Assembly: GCA_905221605.1 (NCBI GenBank)
Contig: CAJNDS010002190.1
Location: 505,338 to 569,337, forward strand
DNA: 64,000 nucleotides
Direction of reading: 5' to 3'
Source of the DNA: Symbiodinium natans
Lineage: Eukaryota > Sar > Dinophyceae > Suessiales > Symbiodiniaceae
A model generated the notes under the pieces. It had not been told where the DNA came from and ran no database searches. It worked only from the letters and a program-made list of their open reading frames with translations. Position numbers and translations under genes: made by a program. Below, piece by piece: positions 11,101 to 20,895 of the stretch (its first letter is position 1; every line of letters begins with the position of its first letter).

Positions 11101-12364
11101 AGAACAAGAACAAGAACAGAAGGACAAGAACCACCGCAAGCACAATGGGAGCGGCCGGACTCGTGACATCTATGAAGCCGCAGAAATGGTAGGGTAGAAT
11201 CTGCAAGCGAGTTTAGGGTTTAGGGTTCAGGGTTTAGGGTTTAGGGTCTAGTGTTTGAGGTTTCGGGTTTAGGGTTTAGGGTTAAATTTACCCAAAAAAA
11301 GCCCCCCCCCCCCCCCCCTGTCCTTGACGCTGGGATAGAAGACGGTGTCCCAGCCTTAAGGGAGGGGGTGTGGGGAGGGGAGGGACTCTTCCTTGACCTT
11401 CTTTCCTTGGCTTTTTTGGGGGCTTAGGGTTTAAACCCTAAACCCTAAACCCTAAACCCGAAACCCTAAACCCTAGGGTTAAGGGTTGAAGGTCAGTCAC
11501 CCCTAAAAACTCTCGACCCTAATCTTGGCCCCAGAATGGTAACCCCAGAAGAAAAAAGCTGGTTTGGGGTCCCTCTTGACATTGTAGTTCCTATCGGTGG
11601 AATAGGGCCCATAGAACTTTTTAAAGCCCTTCCCGGTCAACCCCTAAACCCTAAACCCTACACCCTAAACCCTAAACCCTAACCCTAAACCCTAAACCCT
11701 AAACCCTAAACCCTAAACCCTAAACCCGAAACCCTAAACCCTAGACCCTAAACCCCAAACCCCAAACCCTAAACCCTAAACCCTAAACCCTAACCCTAAA
11801 CCCTAAACCCTAAACCCTAAACCCTAAACCCTAAACCCTAAACCTTAGCGTGATGTTCCGGGCGTTTTTGGGGGGCTCCAAGCCATGCAGCTGCCGTTTT
11901 GCAGGATCTGGAAGCTCTCCCAGCCCTGCTTTCCGACCTCGTGCGTAGGGTTTAGGGTTTAGGGTTTAGGGTTTAGGGTTTAGGGTTTAGGGTTTGGGGG
12001 TTGGGAGTTTGGGGTTTTGGGGTCTTGCGGTTTTTCGGGCTTTGGGGTTTTGGGGTTTTGGGGTTTTTGGGGTTTAGGGAGGGCTGAGGGTTTAGGGTTT
12101 CTTCAAAGGGTTCAGGGCTTGTAGGGCTTTCGCGTTTTAAGGCTCAGGACGTTAGGGTTTCAGGATTCGGGCCTCAAGAAGTCTTACGACTTAGAGGTGG
12201 GGGGCCCTGCTTGGGGGGGGTTGAGAGGTTGAGGGTTTGAGGGTTTGAGGGCTTGAGGGTTTGAGGTTTCTGTTTGAGGGTTGGAGGGTTCGAGGGTTTG
12301 ATGGTTTTGTAACTTCGGCCGCCTGTATCACGTACACGAAATGGCGCCCGTCCCAGCGCATGAC
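8111..12364 (-). CDS. Protein with a GWESFQIL/GPD/DWT domain, seven small exons
   Basis: Exons 12364-12314, 11937-11892, 11354-11323, 10215-10172, 9582-9512, 8556-8497 and 8200-8111. All six junctions keep phase: donors GT, GC, GA, GC, GT, GT and acceptors in AG. The joined peptide runs VMRWDGRHFVYVIQAAE, VGKQGWESFQILQNG, SWDTVFYPSVK, DAGPGTEHTICGPD, RQYAGFDWTLGQN and then AAYAVRAAADRSGTL. I recall this succession (MxWDG, GWESFQIL, YPSV, GPD, W-T/I-G, Y-V) as a domain repeated in dinoflagellate proteins, with a carbohydrate-binding/E-set flavour; that link is from memory and unverified. The last exon reads as a Pro/Ser/Cys linker. Introns carry telomere-like arrays, an AGAACA purine tract (10882-11140) and homopolymers. 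An isolated exon at 12742-12705 may lie upstream; the WWE exons may lie downstream. Confidence 0.65.
8212..8427. repeat. Telomere-like array (about 215 bp)
   Basis: TTTAGGG units with a block of TTAAGGG variants near 8260-8300, just upstream (sense) of the acceptor of the exon at 8200-8111. Confidence 0.9.
9172..9230. repeat. Head-to-head telomere-like junction
   Basis: (TTTAGGG)n meets (CCCTAAA)n through a TTTAAA centre, then a G-rich array follows again. The arrangement equals two telomere ends fused. Confidence 0.75.
9601..9698. repeat. 27-bp direct repeat flanking a telomere-like/poly-G insert
   Basis: The 27-bp unit (GGGGGGAGTTAAACTTAC...) occurs at 9601-9627 and 9672-9698 with CCCTAAA-like DNA and a poly-G run between. 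Looks like a target-site duplication around an insert. Confidence 0.7.
10318..10560. repeat. TTTAAGGG octamer array
   Basis: About 28 copies of an 8-bp variant (TTTAAGGG) with few errors, unlike the 7-bp arrays around it. It lies in the intron between the exons at 11354-11323 and 10215-10172. Confidence 0.9.
10882..11140. repeat. AGAACA/AAGAAG purine microsatellite
   Basis: Purine-rich on the plus strand, so pyrimidine-rich in the sense of the surrounding gene. Open frames across it are low-complexity and are not called genes. Confidence 0.9.
11640..11847. repeat. Telomere-like array (about 205 bp)
   Basis: CCCTAAA units with occasional CCCTAA and CCCGAAA variants on the plus strand, in the intron between the exons at 11937-11892 and 11354-11323. 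Confidence 0.9.
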
Positions 12365-12704
12365 CTGCAGCCGCACTGGTACAAGGCAAGGCTGAACCCC
12401 CTCTTACACAAAACCACACGGCCGAAAAAAACAACACACAGATGCTGAAAAATAAAACCCCAAACCTGAAACCCTAAACCCTTCACCCTAAACCCTAAAC
12501 CCTAAACCCTAAACCTTAAGCCCCCTGCATCTAAACCTCAAAACCCTGCTAGACTCGCCCGTCGCAGCGTCTAGGCCTTCAGCTCGTCCTACGGGATTCG
12601 GAGCTTCGGAAGGCTGCATATTAGGGTTTAGGGTTTAGGGTTTAGGGTTTAGGGTTTAGGGTTTAGGGTTTAGGGTTTAGGGTTTAGGGTTTAGGTATTC
12701 AATC

Positions 12705-12742
12705 TCATCATGACAGCTTCATAGTCTGGAGCTTCGAGGAAC
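12705..12742 (-). CDS. Candidate 38-nt exon, unknown protein
   Basis: Minus strand: acceptor TTTCAG, then FLEAPDYEAVMM with a possible GA donor. Short but protein-like. Its phase does not match the next exon (12364), so an exon is missing or the end is wrong. Confidence 0.35.
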
Positions 12743-13224
12743 CTGAAACCAGACGAATCCTAAACCCAGGAGTTTTCTTGTCATTGTTTATGAGGGTGCG
12801 AGGGCTCAGAGTTTAGGGTGTAGCTGGGGGCCACAGCTCAAAGTTTAAGCCGCAAATCTTGCACCTTTCAGGGTCTGGGAGCTCAACCCTACACCTCACA
12901 GCGTAACCCTCCAGCAACTTGGGTTTAGGGTTTAGGGTTTAGGGTTTATGGTTTAGGGTAGCCTTGCACCTGAAACCTCTGCACACGTATTCCATCACCC
13001 ATACAAGCTACGTAAGTCTCCTCATAAGCCTTATTGCAAGCATCCTAAACCCTATCAACCCTGACCGCCAACCCTCTTCATGAACCCCGTACCCACTATC
13101 CCTAAACCCTGAGCCCCATTATACCCCTTGTGTCTTGGAACGAACCCACCTCTCTAATCGCCGTTGATTGCAAACATTACAGACCCTGCACAATCCTAAT
13201 GCTGTAGAGCACCAAACTGAACCC

Positions 13225-13410
13225 GTGAACCCTGGACCCTAGACCCTGAACCCTGAACCCTAAACCCTGAACCCTGAACCCTGAACCCTGAACCCTGAAC
13301 CCTGAACCTTACAGCCTAAGCCCTGAACCCTTAAACCCCTAAACCCCTAAACCCCTAAACCCCTAAACCCCTAAACCCCTAAACCCCTAAACCCCTGAAC
13401 CCCAGACCCT
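13225..13410. repeat. Variant arrays: CCCTGAA then CCCCTAAA
   Basis: Uniform CCCTGAA units (13225-13310) pass into about nine uniform 8-bp AAACCCCT units (13325-13400), with little mixing of variants. Confidence 0.85.
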
Positions 13411-13584
13411 AAACTCTAAACCCCTGAACCCTGAACTCTCACGCCTCGGGCTTCCAATCCGAGAAAGTTCCGGCAATGGACAGCCGAACTGGGGGTGGCT
13501 CCTAGCCCATCGTTCGGGGTTTCGGCCTTAGGATCTAGGGTGTAGGGTTTAGGTTTCGGGTTCAGGGTTTAGGGACCGGAAAGC

Positions 13585-16500
13585 CTCAGCATTCCAGTTC
13601 TCTGAAGCATTTGCTTTCGGGACGCCGACCAGGGTGATCCTTGACCCTGCGTCACACTTTAACTCCGAACCCCAAGCGCTCTTAACCCCACTTGGAAGCC
13701 GTTTTGGCCTAGTACGTCTACAGGGTACCCCTAGATACCCCTTCATGATCCCCAAGCCTAAACCCACAACCCAAAACCTGAACCCGAAATCCTAAACCCT
13801 GAAGCCTAAACCCTGGACCCTAAACGCTAAAACCTAAACCCTAAGCCCAAAAGGGCTTCCAAGTCGACCCCTGAAACCCTAAACCCATAAAAGGGCTTTC
13901 CCCTAAGACTCTAACACCCTAACCCCTAAATCCTAAACCCTAAACCCTAAACCCTCAACCCTAAACCCTAAACCCTAAACCCTAAATCCTAAACCCTAAA
14001 CCCTAAACCCTAAACCCCAAATCCCCCCTAAGACTCTAACAGAGCTCCTGGGCAGCCCGGGTGTCGACGAGCGCCGCCTCGCGGATGACCTGGCAACAAG
14101 TGGGGCTTTCAGAGGTTTAGGGTTTAGGGTTTAGGGTTTAGGGTTTCGGGTTTCGGGTTTAGGGTTTCGGGTTTAGGGTTTGGGGTTTAGGGTTTAGGGT
14201 TTCGGGTTTAAGGTTCAGGGTTTAGGGTTTAGGGCTAAGAGCTTACAAGAGTTCAGGGTTTAGGGTTTCGGGCTTAAGGTTCAGGGTTTAGGGTTTAGGA
14301 TTAAGTGCTTGCAAGAGTTTAGGGTTTAGGGTGTAGGGTCGGTTTAGGGTTGGGGTTCTTGGGTTTGGGGTTTAAGGTTTAGGTGGCAACAAGCTGTGAA
14401 CTTGGGGTGTGGGACAGGGTTTTGGAGTTCCAACACCAAGCCCCAAAGAGCCTTAAACACCTACTTCCAGGAGTCCTAAGACCTAAGCCCAGCCGGCTCG
14501 CTACGGTTTGGGGTTTGAGGGTTTGAGGGTTTAGGGTTTCGGGTTTAGGGATTAGGGTTCAGGGTTTAGGGTTTAGGGTTTAGGTGCTAGCCCTGTCAAA
14601 ACCCCAGACCGAAAAGCGGTCCTGGTGGAAGTGCTCCGAGGCCAGCATGCCGCGATGCTCCACGCCGGGGAGGTACACAAGGCTGTACCTTGTGCGGCAC
14701 GTCTCCTCACTCTCTGGGGCTCGGATAACTGTCTAAAGCGTTGGTGTGGGATGTCTCTGGTTTAGGGTTTAGGGTTGAGGACCAAGGGTTTAGGGTTGAG
14801 GGTTTAGGGCCTATGGTCTAAGGTCAAGTGGTTGCGGGCAGCCTACGGCTTTCTACTGTCTACCACCCCTGAACCCAGTAGCGTCCCTTTTTCATGCGGC
14901 ACCCCTGAAGAAAGACTCAGAAGGGGTTTAGGGCTTAGGGCTTAGGGCCTAGGGTTGCGTTTAGAGAACTACCATCTAGTGCAAAAAGGGGTGCAAGGCT
15001 TTCTCACCTCCAAGTGCGAAGCCGCCATGCTTCTTGTACCCATCTGAGGCCTTGAAAGGTGCAAGAGCCTCTAAACCCTAAACCCTAGACCCTAAACCCT
15101 CAACCCTCAACCCTCAACCCTAAACCCTAAACCCTAAACCCTAAACCCTACACCCTAAACCCTAAACCCTAAACCCCAAACCCTAAACGCCAAACCCTAA
15201 ACCCGAAACCCTAAACCCTAAACCCTAACCCTAAACCCTAAACCCTAAACCCAACCCCCCACGCCCCACAAGCCACGGCACTGCGTGTCGGGGCGCACCC
15301 AAGCGCGGCATCTATCCAGGCTGGCCAGGGGGACCACACCGTCCCCACTCCTTGAAACACAGGGGCCTAGTGAAGGGAATTGGGGTGTAGCGTCTTGGGT
15401 TTAGGGTTGGAGGAGGTAGGCTTTTCTGAAGTGGATGTAGGGGACTTGTGGACACAAGCAGGCGTTTACAGCTGCAGGATAGGCGTCGAAGCTCAGACTC
15501 AACTGTGTCCTCATTTGCTCGTACCTCCCCGGCTACAACCTCGACTTCATGAGGCTACTAGATGTCCTGGGTGTCTATATACTTGATATCCTGATGTTTA
15601 GAGTACCGGCCGAAAGCAGTTTGTGATGAGAACTTAAGCCGTCAACCCCACAATGGGCCTAGGGCTTAGGGTTTAGGGTTTAGGGTTCAGGGTTTAGGGT
15701 TTAGGGTTTAGGGTTCAGGGTTCAGGGTTTGCATGAGGAACTTTCGGGAATAGATTCGGATATTGAGGTTGGCCTAAAAGTGGTGTATAGGGTTTAGGGT
15801 TTCGGGTTTAGGGTTTAGGGTTTGGGGCTTAGGGTTATAACTGATAGCCTTGTGTAGTGTACATATAGCACTCCTACTTATAAGCACCCATGAACCTTCA
15901 AGCCTTCGATGTTTGCAATTGGGCTCTGGTTTGGATAGAGCGTTTAGGGTTTAGGGTTTAGGGTTTAGGGTTTAGGGTTTAGGGTTTAGGGTTTAGGGTT
16001 TAGGGTTTAGCCTAAACCGCTTAGGGTTTAGGGTTTAGGGTTTAGGGTTTGGGGTTTGGGGTTTGGGGTTTGGGGTTTGGGGTTTGGGGTTTGGGGTTTG
16101 GGGTTTGGGGTTTGGGGTTTGGGGTTTGGGGTTTAGGGCTGCTACGTAGAGTTCTTAAGGGCGGGGGGTTCAAGGGGGCTATGTAAACCCAAGGTTCCCT
16201 AATACTCCCCACTACGTCCTTGAGGGTCCCTAAGCTTCCCTGAGGGTTTCTGGGTGCCTAGCCCCCATGAACCTCTCCGCATGAACCCAAAAAGGTTGAG
16301 GGGCGTTCTCGGTGACTCTAATTGCGATTCAAACACCATCAAAGACATAGGTCTTGGGAGGGGGGAAGCTACATGGTAGAACAACATTCTATTCTTATTC
16401 GCAGTATTTAAGTTAGCTGCAAGTTTATGTTTAAAAAGCTTATTTGCGATTGTAAGCATTTTGAACAAATACAACCATCACAGTTTCCATGTCACAAAGT

Positions 16501-17750
16501 GAATCTGCTTTCTCAGAACAACTAGCATAGCAGCGACCGGAGATAATACGTGTCCATAAACGAGAAGGTACATCAGCGACTGGAGTATTGGCATGGATGG
16601 TCTTGGGACACTTTGTTGACTGTTCTGCACATCCACTGGGTTTTTTAGTAGGGAATGAGGGATTTAGGGCCCTATATAGACCCTTTGAGGAAGTATGTAG
16701 GGTACCTCATTTTCTCATTCCCGACTCAGAACCAGCCAAACATCCTCAACTGCATGCCACTTCAATTGGCATGCGGGGTTCGGCCAGCTGGCAGCTGTGG
16801 TTCAAAGGCTTTCGGGATCCGCTTGAGCCCCACAACCTTAAGCCACAATACGAAGCCCCTAAGCCCCTAAACCACAATATGAAACCCCATATAAACCCTT
16901 ATATAACCACAACATGAAGCCTCTACAAACCCTAAACCACAATATTCTAGCCCCTAAACCCGAAACCACAACTATTTGGGGGCATTCGGAGCTTCTGAGC
17001 CACCAAGGCTCAGCATGGAATCTGATCCGCATGCCTTCACACAGACCAGTGGTGGTAGGCATGACCATTTAGGGTTTAGGGTTTAGGGTTTAGGGTTCAT
17101 GGTGTCGTGCTGGTTTTGATGTCGTTTGGGAATATTTATACGTACACGATCTGGGTAGTGTACGGAGATAGGTTGAACTACTCCGCGCTTCCAGACTCGA
17201 GCATTTTACGGGCCCGCAACCCTAAACCGAGCACCCTGACAGCGGACGACGTGCTTCGTAGGGAATATGGGACTTCGGTACCTTACCGAAGGTACCCTAC
17301 ATCTACAATACAGAAGACGTTCTTCGTAGGGAGTGGGGGACTTCGGCACCCTGCCTGAGGTCGCCTTCATCCCACTGCATAACCCTTCAAGGGACGATAA
17401 GGGTTTAGGGTTTAGGGTTTAGGGTTTAGGGTTTAGGGTTTAGGGTTTAGGGTTTAGGGTTTAGGGTTTAGGGTTTAGGGTTTAGGGTTTGGGGTTTAGG
17501 GTTTAGGGTTTAGGGTTTAGGGTTTAGGGGTACCTCGTTAGACCCCAAACCCTGAGACCCTCTCCCAGACTTTTGGGAGGATCCACGGGAGTAGAACCCC
17601 CAAATAGTACCCTATACTGCTATTGGGTGATTCTTAGGAACCCTTAAGGGGGTCTGGGCTTCCGGCCTTCACCAGACCTGACTGCAGCTTGGCATTCTCC
17701 GGCGGGTCCTTGAGGACTGCCTCTCCATCGAAGGCCAGCCGCGTCAGCAC
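13585..17750 (-). CDS. Unknown protein, seven small exons (LVYLPGVEHRG motif)
   Basis: Exons 17750-17678, 17034-17004, 15350-15299, 15050-15008, 14728-14610, 14089-14041 and 13646-13585, all junctions in phase. Most donors are GT (for example GTGAGA after the exon at 15050-15008). Peptide pieces in order: VLTRLAFDGEAVLKDPPENA, GMRIRFHAEP, SGDGVVPLASLDRCRAW, ASDGYKKHGGFALG, RTRYSLVYLPGVEHRGMLAS with EHFHQDRFS, VIREAALVDTRAAQEL and SRITLVGVPKANASENWNAE. The reading is smooth and soluble-protein-like, but I do not recognise the family. The end of the last exon is uncertain (GC donor assumed). Introns hold telomere-like arrays; the array upstream of the last exon is bounded by a 17-bp direct repeat that touches the end of the exon at 14089-14041. 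Confidence 0.65.
13900..14041. repeat. 17-bp direct repeat flanking a telomere-like array
   Basis: CCCCTAAGACTCTAACA occurs at 13900-13916 and 14025-14041 with a CCCTAAA array between. The right copy overlaps the exon end and donor at 14041. Confidence 0.8.
15075..15252. repeat. Telomere-like array (about 175 bp)
   Basis: CCCTAAA with CCCTCAA and CCCGAAA variants, in the intron between the exons at 15350-15299 and 15050-15008. Confidence 0.9.
15360..16980. other. Long intron or intergenic stretch, no gene seen
   Basis: It holds telomere-like arrays (15660-15730, 15942-16136), unique AT-richer DNA at 16380-16600, and loose repeats of an AACCACAATATGAA-like unit at 16830-16970. ORFs here show no domain or exon structure. 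Confidence 0.5.
15942..16136. repeat. TTTAGGG array joined to a uniform TTTGGGG array
   Basis: Perfect TTTAGGG units, a short inverted interruption at 16010-16020, then about twelve identical GGTTTGG units. Confidence 0.9.
17248..17356. repeat. Imperfect 40-bp direct repeat
   Basis: Two copies of a GACGT(G/T)CTTCGTAGGGA...GGGACTTCGG unit about 70 bp apart, next to a small foldback (GGTACC...GGTACC). Confidence 0.55.
17400..17528. repeat. Telomere-like array (about 128 bp)
   Basis: Eighteen nearly perfect TTTAGGG units with one TTTGGGG. Confidence 0.9.
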
Positions 17751-18153
17751 CTGGCAAAGTGTTCTGACGTGCAGCAGCCTTACCACTATCCCATCATGAG
17801 GCCCAAGCATACCTTTGCGAAGTTCTCGGACTTTTCAATGGAGAACGGGGAAACTCACGCCTTGCTCTACGGGCCATCCCCACTCGTGGCAGCTCTGACT
17901 TGCGACCTGACTTGTGGGACCTTTTGTGGGGGGGATCATTCTGTAATCCAATGAATCAAGACGGGCCTAGAAATTAGGCCAGCTCCGGCTGATAATTACA
18001 CCTACTAAGCCTTGTCTATAGTCTGTAAGGACTATCCCAAGCACCACGAACCCCTCGAACCGCAAAGCCTACTCCCCTTCTTGAACCCTAAACACCCAAA
18101 ACCCAAACCGTAAGCCCCCTTGAACCTTCAAGACACAAGGCCTTGCCTTGGAC

Positions 18154-20070
18154 CTCTTCAGCCGCACGGTGCCTACACGCAGCGCGTAGGCCTCTTAGGG
18201 TTCAGGGTTTCGGGTTTAGGGTTTAGGGTTTCGGGTTTCGGGCTTAGGGTTTAGCGTAACGCGGCGTCGAAAATCCCAACTGGAGGGCCTCGTGCCCTGA
18301 ACCTAACCATAAAACACAAGGAGTGCCGGGCTTCAGTTTCACGGGTGCGTGGATAGAGATGGTTACAGTGAGAAGCAAACACCTCTAGTCTATACTATGA
18401 ACCAAAAGCAAGGTACTTGTTAACCCTACAAGCATCGTGAACCTTCAAACACCCCTCAACCTTTAGTCCCCTAAACCCTAAACCCTAAACCCTAAACCCG
18501 AAACCCTAAACCCTAAACCCTCGCCTCCCTTGAGGAGCTTGGGGCCCATGACACGGTTGAAGGCTCAGGGGCCTCTTTTAGGGTTTAGGGTTTTGGGGTT
18601 TAGGGTTTAGTGTTTGGGGTTTAGGGTTGAGGGTTGAGGGTTTAGGGTTTTAAGGTCTAGGGTTACAATCATGCACAGATGTTGATTCAATTGTTGAAGG
18701 TCCAGGTTCGAAGTCTCAGGGCGTTCAAGCCTTGCTAGGCGGCAGACTAAACCCTAAACCCCCACAGGCAAATGGTCCGCCATCCAGGGTCAGTCGAGAG
18801 GCTCAGCCTAAGCCCTGAGTTTAGGGCTTGAGGTTTAGGGATTTCCGGGTTTGGGGTGTAGGGTTTGAGGATTTAGGGTTTAAGGTTTGGGGTATAGGGT
18901 GCCTCCTCCGTGGGCATATTCACGCCGTGGACCGCCAGAAGCCTCTTGATAGGAATCGAGGTCCTGGCGGCAATGCCCACACCAACCCAAAACCTTAAAC
19001 CTTAAACCGTACACCCTACGGTAAACCCTAAATACCTTAGACCCTAAAGCCCTCAACCTACATGCCCTTTTGGGAAGGTTGAGGAAATCCTTTGCAGGCT
19101 TTAGGGGAACCCGGCTCTTCGGGATATTGGGAGCCTTGGAAGGTGTTATGGTTTAGGGTTTAGCGTTTAGGGTTTAGGGTTTAGGGTTTGGTTTTTAGGG
19201 CGGTGTTTTTGACAGAGAAGAGGGGCGGAGGGGGGTACTGACCGAAATGAGGAGCATGGCAACCCGGGCTGAAACCAAAGAACACTGCTTGGAGGTTCAG
19301 GGTACTTAGCAACCCATCATAACTGTACTTACAACCCACTCATAAGCCCCTTAAGTGCCCCAATAAGGTTACGATTGGGGTGTTTTAAGTACAGCTTTCA
19401 TTGGGCTACAAAGTACCCTGAACCTCCAAGTCAGGCCCCGAGTCTCCTTGATCCATGGAAGTCGTACAGGGAGTTGTCCCTGTAGTAACTTTCCCAGGTC
19501 TTGAGAAGACCTTCGCAGTTCTCGATGCGCAGCACGTCCTGAAGCCCACTTCGGGCATTGGATGTGCGGGAGGGTCGGGTTTTTAGGGGTTAGGATGTAG
19601 GGTTTCGGGGTTTAGGGTTTAGGGCTACTAGTACAATACAGGTCACCTTACATTGAAATCTACTTCTACGTGCCTCATCCACCGTCAAGCACGGGGCTTG
19701 GGGCCTGGGGCGCTCCCCAAAGCCGAAGCCCCGACTGCTGCGGATGGAAACCTGCGAAACCCGACACTCGAAGAGCTCAAAAACATTCGAGCCCGAAACC
19801 AAGAAACCTTCCCTTAAGATCCCTGCTAACAGAGTTTAGAGGCTTAGGTTAGAGATGTTCCCCCTTATAATAGGGATTTTCATGCGGGGTACCATAATCC
19901 CTATGAAGGACTGCTAGTATAAGGGGGTACATCCCAAGTCGTAGGGCTGGAAGTTGTCAAAAGCCCCGCCCCGGTGCAACGCGTCCTGGATCTCGAGCGG
20001 TTCGTAGGTAATGCCCGGGCTGCTGTGCTGAAACGGTGAGCCGCCTTCTCTTGGAGCCTCATCCAGGTTC
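18154..20070 (-). CDS. Unknown protein, up to seven small exons
   Basis: Exons 20070-19931, about 19538-19455, 19134-19100, 18963-18903, 18572-18523, 18302-18263 and 18191-18154. The last five join in phase (donors GC, GC, GA, GC; acceptors AG); how the first two join the rest is less sure. Peptide pieces: NLDEAPREGGSPFQHSSPGI through FDNFQPYDLG, DVLRIENCEGLLKTWESYY, APNIPKSRVPLK, TSIPIKRLLAVHGVNMPTEE, APEPSTVSWAPSSSRE, FRARGPPVGIFDA and AYALRVGTVRLK. The first acceptor is the telomere heptamer itself (TTTAG). The first exon ends against a family-1 foldback element that could supply its GT donor. No family recognised. Confidence 0.55.
19288..19430. mobile_element. Foldback element with 45-bp arms
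   Basis: The ends are inverted repeats starting CTTGGAGGTTCAGGGTACTT, with few mismatches over about 45 bp and a centre of about 50 bp. Non-coding. It sits in the intron between the exons at 19538 and 19134. Only copy seen. Confidence 0.65.
19851..19937. mobile_element. MITE-like foldback element, family 1, abutting an exon
   Basis: A shortened copy of the 4303-4404 element. In minus-strand sense it begins TTGGGATGTACCCCC immediately after the codons NFQPYD, so its GT could act as the 5' splice site. Confidence 0.65.
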
Positions 20071-20195
20071 CTAAACCCTAAACCCTAAACCCTAAACCCT
20101 AAACGCTTGAGGTCTTCGGATTGAGAGTCTCGGGGACTTCGGTCATTGCGTGTTAGGCACTGTCCCCTCGTGTCCGGGTTGTAGGGTTTTGGGGG

Positions 20196-20781
20196 AAGGA
20201 GAGAAACAGAGACAGAGATAAGGAGAGAAAGAGAGAAAGAGAGAAAGAGAGAAAGAGAGAAAGAGAGAAAGAGAGAAAGAGAGAAAGAGAGAAAGAGAGA
20301 AAGAGAAAGAGAGAAAGAGAGAAAGAGAGAAAGAGAGAGAAGAAAGAGAGAAAGAGAGAAAGAGAGAAAGAGAGAAAGAGAGAAAGAGAGAAAGAGAGAA
20401 AGAGAGAAAGAGAGAAAGAGAGAACGAGAGAAAGAGAGAAAGAGAGAAAGAGAAGAAAGAGAGAAAGAGAGAAAGAGAGAAAGAGAGAAAGAGAGAAAGA
20501 GAGAAAGAGAGAAAGAGAGAAAGAGAGAAAGAGAGAAAGAGAGAAAGAGAGAAAGAGAGAAAGAGAGAAAGAGAGAAAGAGAGAAAGAGAGAGAGAGGAA
20601 GAGAGAAAGAGAGAAAGAGAGAAAGAGAGAAAGAGAGAAAGAGAGAAAGAGAGAAAGAGAGAAAGAGAGAAAGAGAGAAAGAGAGAAAGAGAGAAAGAGA
20701 GAAAGAGAGAAAACATGAGAAAGAGAGAAGGTGACAAAGAGAGAAGGAGAGAAAAGAGAAAGAGAGAAAGAGAGAAAGAGA
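20196..20781. repeat. GAGAAA microsatellite (about 585 bp)
   Basis: Almost uniform AGAGAA/AGAAAG repeats on the plus strand. Two overlapping minus-strand ORFs (Leu/Ser/Phe only) are an artefact of the repeat. In minus sense it is a long pyrimidine tract. Confidence 0.95.
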
Positions 20782-20895
20782 CCCAAAAAAAAACCCTAAA
20801 CCCTAGCACCCTAAACCCTAAAACCCCTCAAACCCTCAACCTCCTCAAAACCGCCCAAAGCCCTAAAACCCTCAAACCCTAAACCTCCTCAAAAC

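Noticed and set aside
10804-11206. Ser/Cys- and Phe/Leu-rich ORFs
   Set aside because: Artefacts of the AGAACA repeat; the tract is intronic in the model.
18690-18730. tRNA-like GGTTCGAAGTC box
   Set aside because: The flanking bases do not form a T stem, acceptor stem or anticodon arm on either strand.
20085-20809. Two overlapping ORFs of more than 200 codons (Ser/Leu/Phe)
   Set aside because: They are pure translations of the GAGAAA microsatellite.
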